From Intrasporangiaceae bacterium (GTDB lineage: Bacteria; Actinomycetota; Actinomycetes; Actinomycetales; Dermatophilaceae): DNA of 8,862 nucleotides. The notes beneath the pieces are model-generated. The model was given only the letters and a program-made list of their open reading frames with translations, was not told where the DNA came from and searched no databases. A program made the translations under genes and the position numbers. Where the stretch lies: the NCBI GenBank assembly GCA_012518475.1, contig JAAYSB010000205.1, positions 1-8,862 of the forward strand. Reading direction: 5' to 3'. Shown in pieces: positions 1 through 7,912 of the stretch (positions are counted from its first letter, which is position 1; each line of letters opens with the position of its first letter).

Positions 1-2
1 CC

Positions 3-397
3 CGCCGGCGATGGCTGGAGCTGAGAGCGCCCTACGAGACCGCTCGCACCCGCATCCTCGTCGGCCTGGCCTTGCGCGAGCTGGGTGACGAGAAGACCGC
101 GGAGATCGAGCTCGCCGCCGCCGAGCACGCGTTCGCCGAGGCCGGACTCGATCCCGGCCTCGCTATCGAGTCCGGACCCTCCGCCAAGTCGCCGGCCGGG
201 CGTCGGGACGGCCTGAGCCCCGCGAGGTCGAGGTGCTGCGCCTGGTGTCCACGGGCTGCACCAACCGCGAGATCGCCGGGCGGCTGATCATCAGCGACAA
301 GACCGTCGCTCGCCATCTGCACAACATCCTCACCAAGCTGGACCTGCCGAACCGCTCCGCGGCGACCGCATACGCCTATGAGCACGGCCTCGTCTGA
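3..397 (+). pseudogene. LuxR-family transcriptional regulator, C-terminal part, frameshifted, 5' end outside window
   Basis: The reading frame starting at base 3 is open from the window edge and encodes a helical, TPR-like segment (APYETARTRILVGLALRELG, then EKTAEIELAAAEHAFAEAGL) typical of the region just before the HTH in large actinobacterial LuxR/MalT-like regulators. It continues to GLSP (about 210-221). The rest of the LuxR helix-turn-helix is in a different frame (221-397): REVEVLRLVSTGCTNREIAG, then the recognition helix with SDKTVARHLHNILTKL, ending at TGA 395-397. LSP and REVEVL should be contiguous, as in the family signature, so one C is missing from the CCCC run at 218-221. The domain would bind operator DNA. 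The N-terminal part of the protein is outside the window. Either the gene is a pseudogene or the run was misread. Family assignment is secure; the broken state depends on read accuracy. The next gene, an oxidoreductase, is co-directional after 162 bp and might have been its target. Confidence 0.8.
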
Positions 398-422
398 GGT
401 CGCCTGGCGGCGCACTACACAC

Positions 423-459
423 ACCGGTGCATGAGGCGCACGACGTCGTATGCACCGGT
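423..459. repeat. Inverted repeat with 10-bp perfect arms and an internal 10-bp palindrome (possible operator or terminator)
   Basis: ACCGGTGCAT at 423-432 is repeated perfectly in inverse as ATGCACCGGT at 450-459. The 17-base loop itself contains a perfect palindrome, ACGACGTCGT, at 440-449. The element lies 26 bp after the LuxR-type stop and about 100 bp before the oxidoreductase start. The position fits a regulator-binding site ahead of the oxidoreductase or a terminator for the regulator. There is no T-tract on either side, so an operator reading is slightly favoured. The repeat is seen directly; the function is inferred. Confidence 0.55.
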
Positions 460-559
460 TGGCCGATGCCCGGTCCTCACCACGGTCCATAGCGTCGAAG
501 GTGACCGACCCGAGGCCGCATACCCGCCTCGCCCATCTGACAGACACGGAAGGTGCGTC

Positions 560-1922
560 ATGGACCGCAACCGTCACCACGCAGTCGTCGGAGCCGGCTG
601 GGCCGGACTCGTCCACGCCGTCCCGCTCGCCCAACGCTTCGAGCGGGTCACCCTGGTGGAGCGGGACCTGCTGCCGCACGGACCGCAGCACCATCGGGGA
701 GTGCCGCAGGATGAGCACATCCACCTGCTCGTCCCGGGAGGACTGGCCCGGCTCGAGGAGCTGCTGCCGGGGGTGACGGCCAAGATGTCAGCTGCCGGAG
801 CGCATCTCATCGACTCCTCGCTCTGGCGGATGCATATGGGCGGCGGCCAGGTGAATCTCGCTGACGCCGGCCTCCGGATCACCGGAGCGACCCGCCCGCT
901 GATCGAGAGCGTCGTCCGCGACCGCGTCCGGGCGCTGGCGGGTCGAGGTCCTTGACGGCTGGGGCGCACAGGAGCTGACGATGACCCCGGACCGGAGCCG
1001 CGTCACCGGGGTGCGTCTGCAGTCCCCACACGACCCGGAGCAGGAGCAGGTGCTCGAGGCCGACCTCGTCGTCGACACGATGGGTCGAGGCTCGCGGTCT
1101 CCGCGCTGGCTGACGGACCTGGGCTACGAGCGGGTCGAGGAGCAGCGGCTGACGGTCGACGTGCACTACGTGACCCTCCTGTTCCGGCGTGACCCCGCGG
1201 ACCTCGGCGGGTGCCAGAACGTGCTCGTCGACATCCCCCCGGACGCGACTCGGGGCGGGGTCGCGCTCGCCATCGAGGACGGGCGCTGGCTCGTGACGCT
1301 CATCGGCATGCTCGGCGAACGACCCCCCACCGACCTGGACGGGTTCGTCGAGTATGCGCGCAGCCTCTCGGTCCCCGACCTGCACGACATCGTCCGTGCC
1401 GCCGAGCCGGTGAGCGAGGCCAGACAGCGGGCCTTCCCAGCCGCGATGTGGCGGCGCTTCGACCGGCTCCGCCGCCTGCCCGCGAGGCTCGTCGTCAGCG
1501 GGGATGCGGTGTGCTCCTTCGATCCACGCTTCGGCCAGGGCATGACCGTCGCCCTCATCGAGGCCCTCGAGATGGGGCCCGTCCTCGACAAGGGTGGACT
1601 CGACGACGCCGGGTCGCGCCTGCTGTCCGCCGCCCGGTGGGCCGTGCAGGATGCGTGGGACCTCGCCTCCGGCTCAGCCCTCGCGAACCCGCGCGTCGAC
1701 GGCCCGCGGCCGCTGTCATGGCGGGCGACCAACGCATACCTCCAGCGGCTGCTCCCCGTGGCGCACCGCGACCCGGTCGTCGGGGCGGCCTTCGTCCGCG
1801 TCATCGCGATGCTCGCCCGTCCGACCGAGCTCATGCACCCGCGCATCCTCACCCGCGTCCTGGCCGGGGAGCGTCGCCCCAGGGCCACGGCACCGGCACA
1901 CCCAACGCCGGCGCAGATGTGA
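560..1922 (+). pseudogene. FAD-dependent oxidoreductase / flavin monooxygenase-like, broken by a one-base frameshift near 941
   Basis: ATG 560 follows a good Shine-Dalgarno (GGAAGG, 548-553, 6-nt spacing). The N-terminus has the FAD Rossmann motif GAGWAG (residues 11-16) and the ribose-binding Glu34 in VTLVERD, followed by the family-typical segment VPQDEHIHLLVPGGLARLEE. This frame (position 2) stops at 955. From 942 the homology resumes in frame 3 (VEVLDGW), giving a continuous C-terminal part to TGA 1920-1922. That part includes ADLVVDTMGRGSRSPRWL and the second FAD/flavin motif GDAVCSFDPRFGQGMT (starting at 1500). The GGG at 940-942 carries one base too many, or two too few; repaired length is about 453 residues, normal for this aromatic-ring-hydroxylase-like group of flavoproteins. 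The substrate cannot be predicted; such proteins usually oxidise a hydrophobic or aromatic metabolite using NAD(P)H and O2. An upstream LuxR-type regulator and a downstream ABC remnant suggest a small accessory module. Either a real pseudogene or a homopolymer sequencing error. Confidence 0.82.
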
Positions 1923-1990
1923 TCCTCTCCGAGGCCGAGCCCCCCGCCGATCGGGTCGGCATCATTCGCGATGGCCTCGTCGTCGACGGC
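1916..1990 (+). pseudogene. Possible remnant of an ABC-transporter ATP-binding protein (post-H-loop segment only)
   Basis: Immediately after the oxidoreductase stop, frame 2 reads LSEAEPPADRVGIIRDG followed by LVVDG. This closely resembles the stretch after Walker B and the switch histidine in CcmA/DrrA-type ABC ATPases, where the usual text is SHILSEVE..ADRVGIIRDGRLV. Walker A, signature and Walker B sequences are absent: upstream of 1916 the DNA encodes the oxidoreductase in another frame. The frame runs on without recognisable homology to TAG 2045-2047. The likeliest reading is a deletion scar joining the 3' ends of two neighbouring genes. The match is short (about 20 residues), so chance cannot be excluded without a database search. 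Confidence 0.45.
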
Positions 1991-2043
1991 AACGCACCTC
2001 ACGTCAAGACCTCACTGTCACCGACGTCCCGGGCGGGGCACGC

Positions 2044-3195
2044 CTAGTGGCTGGCCTGCCTCGGGAGCAGGACCTCCTCGTAGAGGAGGAGCAGTCCGGC
2101 GGCCACGGGAATCGCGAGCAGCGCCCCGAGCACTCCGAGCAGGGTGCCGCCGGCCAGAGCCGCCACGATCGTCACGGCGCCAGGGACTGACACGGTCGAC
2201 TGCATGATGCGAGGCACGACGACGTAGTTCTCGACCTGCTGGTAGACGACGTAGTAGATCCCGACGATGAGCGCCTTCTGTGGCTCGTCGAAGAACGCGA
2301 CCAGGCCCACGAGCACCGCCCCGAGCGTCGCGCCGACCATGGGGATGAGCCCGAGCAGACCGACGAGGACGGCGAGGACCGCGGGGTAGGGCACTCCGAT
2401 GATCGACATCATGATGAAGCTGCACAGCGCGTTGATCGTCGCGACGAGCGTCTGCCCCGCGGCGTAGGCGCCGGTCCTGCGCATGATCTCCTCGGAGAGG
2501 GAGACGATACGCGGCCGCCGCGACGCCGGGACGGCCGCGTAGGCGGCCTTCTTGATCCGCGGCAGCGTCGCGAGGAAGTAGAGCGTGAGGATGAGGATGG
2601 TGACGATCTGGAACACGCCGTTCACGACGAGCCGCCCCGCGCCGAGGACGCCGCCGAAGACCTGGCCGACGAGGCTGCCGTCCTGGATCCGCTTGGTCAG
2701 CTCCTCCTGGGCCTTCTGGACGACCTCGTAGTGCTGGTCGAGGTCCTGGAGCCACTTCGTCTCGAGCAGCCGTCCGAGATAGTCCGGGGCCTGCGAGAGC
2801 AGGTCGGACCCCTCCCGGACCACGGGAGGGACGACGAGGGCGATGAGCACGCCGATGATGACGAGAACCCCGCTGAAGACGGCGAGGACCGAGAGGGCAC
2901 GGTGCATGCCGCGGCCGGTGAGGTAGCCGACGAGAGGATCGAGGGCGAGAGTGAGGAAGAACGCGACGATGAGGATGGTCAGGGTCGTCGTGAGCTGTCC
3001 GAACAGGTTGAACAGGGTCCAGGCGATGAGGCCGCCGAGGGTCGCGAGGAAGCCGAAGTAGAACGGGGAGCTCCGGTCGAAGGGAAGGCCGGCGATGCCG
3101 TAGGGAATGGGCCCTTCGGCTGTGGCGGCATGCTCGGGGGCCCGGTCCGGCGGTGTCACGACGGCGGCCGAGGTGACCGGGTCGCCGGTTCGCAT
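2044..3195 (-). CDS. AI-2E family (TqsA/YhhT-like) membrane transporter
   Basis: This is an integral membrane protein of about 383 residues from ATG 3195. Hydrophobic spans lie near residues 46-66, 69-88, 101-123, 188-210, 250-268, 271-302 and 338-371. A polar, amphipathic segment (125-180) sits between the early and late spans, as in the family. The C-terminal signatures are GLIPMVGATLGAVLVGL (282-298) and QQVENYVVVPRIMQSTVSVP (319-338), both typical of the AI-2E permease family. Despite the name, most members have no proven link to autoinducer-2; other members have been tied to ion or small-molecule efflux, so the substrate is unknown. Start choice: ATG 3195 has a strong Shine-Dalgarno (AGAAGG, 5-nt spacing). 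The frame can be extended to GTG 3372, adding 59 Arg/His/Pro-rich residues, but that start has no clear ribosome site and lies 8 bp from a strong hairpin. It converges with the oxidoreductase remnant and is probably monocistronic. Confidence 0.9.
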   Translation of the reverse strand: MRTGDPVTSAAVVTPPDRAPEHAATAEGPIPYGIAGLPFDRSSPFYFGFLATLGGLIAWTLFNLFGQLTTTLTILIVAFFLTLALDPLVGYLTGRGMHRALSVLAVFSGVLVIIGVLIALVVPPVVREGSDLLSQAPDYLGRLLETKWLQDLDQHYEVVQKAQEELTKRIQDGSLVGQVFGGVLGAGRLVVNGVFQIVTILILTLYFLATLPRIKKAAYAAVPASRRPRIVSLSEEIMRRTGAYAAGQTLVATINALCSFIMMSIIGVPYPAVLAVLVGLLGLIPMVGATLGAVLVGLVAFFDEPQKALIVGIYYVVYQQVENYVVVPRIMQSTVSVPGAVTIVAALAGGTLLGVLGALLAIPVAAGLLLLYEEVLLPRQASH

Positions 3196-3379
3196 GTCAG
3201 CCTTCTGCTGCTCCGGCCCGGGCGAGGTGCGCTGACCGCCGTGCGTGACCCCCTCGCCGGTGTGCGGGTGGCGAGGGTGGTTGCTCTCCCGCAGCAGCTC
3301 GCGCTGACGTCTGCGGAAGGTGTTGATCCGGCGCACCAGCTGGAGCGGGCGAACCCTGGGGACTCGTGGCACATCACCA

Positions 3380-3423
3380 CAGTAGGCCCGCGTGCCGACA
3401 AATGTCGGAACGCGGGCCTACTG
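3380..3423 (-). terminator. Strong hairpin downstream of ccr (intrinsic-terminator-like, no U tract)
   Basis: A 14-bp perfect outer stem pairs 3380-3393 with 3410-3423 (CAGTAGGCCCGCGT with its complement). After one G/A mismatch, an inner stem follows (CCGACA 3395-3400 with TGTCGG 3403-3408) around a tiny AA loop, giving 20 base pairs in 44 nt. It begins 38 bp past the ccr stop codon and ends before the AI-2E gene on the same strand, the right place to end the ccr transcript. Neither strand has a T-run after the stem, which is common for terminators in high-GC actinomycetes. A protein-binding palindrome is the alternative. Confidence 0.75.
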
Positions 3424-3460
3424 CGGTCATCGCGTCAGACGGACGCGCCGGGAGCGAGGC

Positions 3461-4801
3461 TCAGGCGTCGCGGAAGCGGTTGATGGCGTCCTCGAAGTGC
3501 GCGCGCTTCTCCGGGTCGGAGACCCCGAGCCCGGCCTCGGGAGCGAGGGTGAGCACGCCCACCTTGCCCTGGTGGACGTTCTGGTGGACGTCGAGGGCAG
3601 CCTGTCCGACCTCGTCCAGGGAGTACGTCTTCGACAGAGTCGGGTGGATGAGGCCACGGTCGATGAGGGAGTTGGCCTGCCAGGCCTCGCGGTAGTTGGC
3701 GAAGTGGCTCGAGATGATCCGCTTGAGGTTCATCCACAGGTAGCGGTTGTCGTACTCGTGCATGTAGCCGGAGGTCGAGGCGCAGGTGGTGATGACGCCG
3801 CCCTTGCGGGTCACATACACGCTCGCACCGAAGGTCTCGCGACCCGGGTGCTCGAAGACGATGTCGACGTCGTGGCCGCCGGTGAGCTCCCGGATCCGCT
3901 TGCCGAGGCGCTGCCACTCCTTGGGGTTCTGCTTGGTGCCCTCCTCGTTCCAGAACTGGTAGCCCTCCTCACGGCGGTCGATGATGTGCTCGGCCCCCAT
4001 CTTGCGGCAGATCTCGGCCTTGTCGGGGCTCGAGACCACGCAGATCGGCTCCGCACCGCCGGCCAGGGCCATCTGGGTCGCGTAGGAGCCCAGGCCACCC
4101 GAGGCGCCCCAGATGAGGACCCGGTCACCGAGCTTCATGCCGGCGCCGTTCTTCGAGATGAGCTGGCGATATGCGGTGGAGTTGACCAGCCCGGGGGAGG
4201 CGGCCTCCTCCCAGGAGAGGTGGGTCGGCTTGTGCATGAGCTGGTTCGCCTTGACGATGGCGAGCTCGGCGAGTCCGCCGAAGTTGGTCTCGAAGCCCCA
4301 GATCCGCTGCTCGGGGTCCATCATCGTGTCGTCGTGACCGTCGTGGTGCTCGAGCTCGACGGACAGGCAGTGGGCGACGACCTCCTGGCCAGGCTTCCAC
4401 AGGTTCACCGCGGAGCCGGTGCGCAGGACGACACCGGCCAGGTCTGAGCCGACGATGTGGTAGGGCAGGTCGTGCCGCTTCGTGTACTCGGACAGCCGTC
4501 CGTAGCGCTCGAGGAACCCGAACGTCGGGACCGGCTCGAAGATGGAGGTCCACACGGTGTTGTAGTTGATGGCGCTGGCCATGACTGCGACGAGGGCCTC
4601 GTCGGGGGCAAGCTCGGGGACCGGCACGTCGTCGATGTGCAGCGACTGGCGGGGGTCCTTGTCCCGACTGGACATCCCCTCGAACATTCCGATCTCGTCC
4701 TTGTGGATCGTCGTGGCCCGGTACGACTCGGGGACGGTCATCCCGGCATAGGTCTCCTCGGACCGGTCACCGGCCTGGATGGCGTCAAGGATCTGCTGCA
4801 C
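3461..4801 (-). CDS. ccrA: Crotonyl-CoA carboxylase/reductase
   Basis: Ccr catalyses the NADPH-dependent reductive carboxylation of crotonyl-CoA to (2S)-ethylmalonyl-CoA, the key step of the ethylmalonyl-CoA pathway and a source of polyketide extender units. The 446-residue protein is full length for this MDR-superfamily enzyme. The N-terminus (QQILDAIQAGD, then VPESYRATTIHKDE) matches the family start. Residues known to bind CO2 in the Kitasatospora enzyme are present: Asn81 (NYNTVW), Phe170-Glu171 (WGFETNFGG) and a His at about 366 (SSHFANYREAW). The nucleotide-binding loop is WGASGGLGSYA (231-241). Translation starts at GTG 4801, with Shine-Dalgarno GAAGGAG 7 nt upstream. The gene lies 227 bp downstream of the epimerase on the same strand, with a structured spacer between, so it may have its own promoter. 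A hairpin follows the stop. Its usual partner ethylmalonyl-CoA mutase is not adjacent on the visible side. Confidence 0.97.
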   Translation of the reverse strand: MQQILDAIQAGDRSEETYAGMTVPESYRATTIHKDEIGMFEGMSSRDKDPRQSLHIDDVPVPELAPDEALVAVMASAINYNTVWTSIFEPVPTFGFLERYGRLSEYTKRHDLPYHIVGSDLAGVVLRTGSAVNLWKPGQEVVAHCLSVELEHHDGHDDTMMDPEQRIWGFETNFGGLAELAIVKANQLMHKPTHLSWEEAASPGLVNSTAYRQLISKNGAGMKLGDRVLIWGASGGLGSYATQMALAGGAEPICVVSSPDKAEICRKMGAEHIIDRREEGYQFWNEEGTKQNPKEWQRLGKRIRELTGGHDVDIVFEHPGRETFGASVYVTRKGGVITTCASTSGYMHEYDNRYLWMNLKRIISSHFANYREAWQANSLIDRGLIHPTLSKTYSLDEVGQAALDVHQNVHQGKVGVLTLAPEAGLGVSDPEKRAHFEDAINRFRDA

Positions 4802-4905
4802 GATCGAACTCCTTCGGGCTGTGGGCGTGGTGTCTGTAGACGTGGTCCGCGCGAGGCGCTGACACCGTCTCTGGTCACCGAACCTACCGACGGGTCACGA
4901 CGCCC

Positions 4906-4971
4906 GCGGAGGGATGAGATACGTGTCACGCGTGGTGTGGCTCACCACGGATGGGGTATGCGTCCCTCCGC
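4906..4971 (-). repeat. Nested inverted repeats in the mce-ccr spacer (terminator, attenuator or operator)
   Basis: An outer 9-bp stem pairs GCGGAGGGA (4906-4914) with TCCCTCCGC (4963-4971). Inside it lie ATAC (4919-4922) facing GTAT (4956-4959) and a 7-bp perfect stem CGTGGTG/CACCACG (4931-4937 with 4943-4949, loop TGGCT). The element fills the middle of the 227-bp gap, about 58 bp after the mce stop and 105 bp before the ccr start. It could end the mce transcript, act as a leader structure on an mce-ccr readthrough RNA, or bind a regulator. No poly-T follows. I could not find a convincing -35/-10 pair for ccr in the rest of the gap. Confidence 0.45.
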
Positions 4972-5028
4972 CCCGCAGAGCCACGCCGGCCGGCCTCGAG
5001 CCGGGTCGCTGATGCCCTCGGTGGGACC

Positions 5029-5466
5029 TCAGTGGTGACCTTCGGAGGACGGCTCGACAAGCTCGACGAGGATGCCGCCGGCGTCCTTGGGGTGGATGAA
5101 GTTGACCCGGCTGTTGCTCGTTCCCCGCTTCGGAACGTCGTAGAGCAGACGCAGACCACGCTCGCGCAGGGTTGCGCAGACAGCATCGATGTCGTCGACG
5201 CGGTAGGCGAGCTGCTGGATGCCCGGGCCCTGCCGGTCGAGGAACTTCGCGATGGTCGACTCGGGGGAGAGTGGCGCGAGCAGCTGGATGGCCGAGTCGC
5301 CGACGCCCATCATCGCCTCGCGGACGCCCTGCTCCTCGTTCGTCTCCTCGTGCAGCATGGTCATGCCGTACTTCTCGGTGTAGAAGGCGATGGCCTCGTC
5401 GAGGTCGGGGACGGCCACGCCGACGTGGTCGATGGCGGTGAAGAGGTCTGCGGTGTGATGCGTCAT
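5029..5466 (-). CDS. mce: Methylmalonyl-CoA (ethylmalonyl-CoA) epimerase
   Basis: This VOC-superfamily protein of 145 residues interconverts (2R)- and (2S)-methylmalonyl-CoA; homologues in the ethylmalonyl-CoA pathway also accept ethylmalonyl-CoA. Two beta-alpha-beta-beta-beta modules are visible: residues 10-64 (IDHVGVAVPDLDEAIAFY ... AIQLLAP) and 82-138 (GIQQLAYRVDDIDAV ... FIHPKDAGGILVELVEP). By alignment from memory with the Propionibacterium enzyme, metal ligands would be His14, Gln61 and Glu135. The remaining ligand, a His in GLHHMAWRV there, is replaced by Gln in GIQQLAYRV here (84-85). I believe this variant is common in actinobacteria, but metal binding deserves a check. ATG 5466 has no Shine-Dalgarno and lies right at a predicted transcription start, suggesting a leaderless mRNA. 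It is divergent from the thiolase and co-directional with ccr. Confidence 0.93.
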   Translation of the reverse strand: MTHHTADLFTAIDHVGVAVPDLDEAIAFYTEKYGMTMLHEETNEEQGVREAMMGVGDSAIQLLAPLSPESTIAKFLDRQGPGIQQLAYRVDDIDAVCATLRERGLRLLYDVPKRGTSNSRVNFIHPKDAGGILVELVEPSSEGHH

Positions 5467-5501
5467 GCGTCAACGTTAGTGAGCGGGACGCAGAATCTCG
5501 A
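5467..5501 (-). promoter_or_regulatory. Predicted promoter of mce giving a leaderless transcript
   Basis: Reading the minus strand, TCGAGA (5501-5496) and TAACGT (5478-5473) are separated by 17 bp and resemble -35 and -10 hexamers (4/6 and 3/6 matches; the -10 fits the relaxed TANNNT form used in actinomycetes). The six bases TGACGC then lead directly to the ATG at 5466, so transcription would begin at or within a base or two of the start codon. This fits the lack of a ribosome-binding site. Prediction only. Confidence 0.45.
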
Positions 5502-5606
5502 CCCGTTGTTGCCAGGGTCACGGCCGCAGGGGGTGGGCGGGTCCCTGGGCCCGCCGATAGAGTCGAATCCGTTCGGTTCCCGCTCAGTGCACGCGAAAGG
5601 CCACTC

Positions 5607-6809
<1,203 letters not shown>

Positions 6810-6819
6810 GGACCACCAC

Positions 6820-7905
6820 CTGAGCACGTCGCGCCCCCACCGCGAGGTCGACGTCCCGGCCCTGGTCGAGCAGGCCAGGGCCGGGCGTCCGCGCGCGCTG
6901 GCACGGCTGATCTCCCTCGTCGAGGACGCCCACCCGGCGCTGCCCGAGATCACCGCGGCCCTGGTGCCCCTCGCGGGTCGTGCCCACGTCGTCGGGATCA
7001 CCGGCTCGCCCGGAGTGGGCAAGTCCACGTCGACGAACGCACTCATCCGTGAGCTGCGGTCTCGGGGTCGACGCGTCGGGGTCCTCGCCGTCGACCCGAG
7101 CTCGCCGTTCACCGGGGGCGCCCTGCTCGGCGACCGGATCCGGATGTCCGACCACGCCCTGGACCCGGATGTCTTCATCCGCTCGATGGCGAGCCGGGGA
7201 CACCTCGGAGGAGTCTCCTGGGCCACCCCACAGGCGATCCGTGTGCTCGATGCCGCCGGCTTCGATGTCGTCATCGTCGAGACCGTCGGAGTCGGTCAGA
7301 GTGAGGTGGAGATCGCCGGCCTGGCCGATACCTCCGTCGTCCTGCTCGCACCGGGGATGGGGGACGGCATCCAGGCCGCCAAGGCCGGCATCCTCGAGAT
7401 CGGGGACCTGTTCGTCGTCAACAAGGCGGATCGCGACGGCGCGGACTCCACAGTCCGTGATCTCCGGCACATGATCTCTCTCCAGGAGCGGCAGGCCCAT
7501 GACGAGCGGGCCGATGGTGAGCACGGCAGTGGTGGCAGTGATGAACCGCCTCACGAGGCGGCCGCGCCCCGGCGCTGGCGCCCACGGGTCCTGAAGACCG
7601 TCGCCTCCGCCGGCACGGGAGTCGCGGACGTCGCCGTGTCGCTCGACGAGCACCTGGCATGGCTCACCGGGAGTGGGACGCTCGCGCAGCGACGCACGCG
7701 TCGGGCCGCGCACGAGATCGAGACGATCGCCCTGCACGGCGTCCGCAGGCGGCTCGCAGCGCTCACCGGCGGGGGGTCCGTTGCCGCGCTGGCGACCGAG
7801 GTGGTCGCCGGGTCGACCGATCCGTATGCTGCCGCCGAAGCCCTTCTGGCGCGGCTGGTCGGCCCCGCCTCACCTCCAGCCCACCCGGACGCTGACCCGT
7901 CCTGA
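6820..7905 (+). CDS. meaB: Methylmalonyl-CoA mutase-associated GTPase MeaB (probable CTG start)
   Basis: MeaB is a G3E-family P-loop GTPase that loads and protects the B12 cofactor of methylmalonyl-CoA mutase, and probably related mutases. With the start chosen, the protein has 361 residues: N-terminal helical arm (LVEQARAGRPRALARLISLV, 15-34), Walker A GSPGVGKST (62-70), the VDPSSPFTGGALLGDRIRM segment (91-109), switch/G3 ETVGVGQSE (154-162), the GDGIQAAKAGILEIGD segment (181-196), base-specificity motif NKAD (201-204), and the C-terminal dimerisation arm RRTRRAAHEIETIALHGVRR (291-310). Residues 226-250 form a longer, Gly/Asp/Glu-rich loop than usual. Start: no ATG, GTG or TTG lies in frame between 6778 and the conserved arm. 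CTG 6820 sits 7 nt after GAGGA (6808-6812), which overlaps the thiolase stop. GTG 6775 is an alternative but overlaps the thiolase and has a poorer ribosome site. Confidence 0.93.
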   Translation: MSTSRPHREVDVPALVEQARAGRPRALARLISLVEDAHPALPEITAALVPLAGRAHVVGITGSPGVGKSTSTNALIRELRSRGRRVGVLAVDPSSPFTGGALLGDRIRMSDHALDPDVFIRSMASRGHLGGVSWATPQAIRVLDAAGFDVVIVETVGVGQSEVEIAGLADTSVVLLAPGMGDGIQAAKAGILEIGDLFVVNKADRDGADSTVRDLRHMISLQERQAHDERADGEHGSGGSDEPPHEAAAPRRWRPRVLKTVASAGTGVADVAVSLDEHLAWLTGSGTLAQRRTRRAAHEIETIALHGVRRRLAALTGGGSVAALATEVVAGSTDPYAAAEALLARLVGPASPPAHPDADPS

Positions 7906-7912
7906 CGGGAAC

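Noticed and set aside
2073..2089. Perfect palindrome CCTCCTC-GTA-GAGGAGG
   Set aside because: It lies inside the 3' end of the AI-2E coding sequence and is explained by the codons for Leu-Tyr-Glu-Glu-Val. There is no sign it acts as a terminator before the stop codon.
2044..3195. Quorum-sensing system inferred from the AI-2E transporter beside a LuxR-type regulator
   Set aside because: The family name does not establish autoinducer-2 transport. No luxS or autoinducer synthase is present, the LuxR-type protein has the TPR/MalT-like rather than autoinducer-binding layout as far as can be seen, and the two genes are convergent and 1.6 kb apart.
3196..3372. 59-residue N-terminal extension of the AI-2E protein from GTG 3372
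   Set aside because: It has no usable Shine-Dalgarno, starts 8 bp from a strong hairpin and is not like the family, whereas ATG 3195 has AGAAGG at good spacing. It is kept only as an alternative start.
2731..3483. 250-residue Glu/Asp/Gly-rich open frame on the plus strand
   Set aside because: It is antisense to the AI-2E gene and crosses the strong hairpin. It has no ribosome site or homology that I can see.
3392..4447. 351-residue open frame on the plus strand across ccr
   Set aside because: It lies opposite the well-supported ccr gene and reads as low-complexity Val/Leu/Gly/Asp text, a typical shadow of high third-position GC.
5536..5555. GGCGGG ... CCCGCC hairpin in the mce-thiolase spacer
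   Set aside because: A 6-bp GC-only stem is expected by chance in DNA of this composition, and it does not sit at a gene end.
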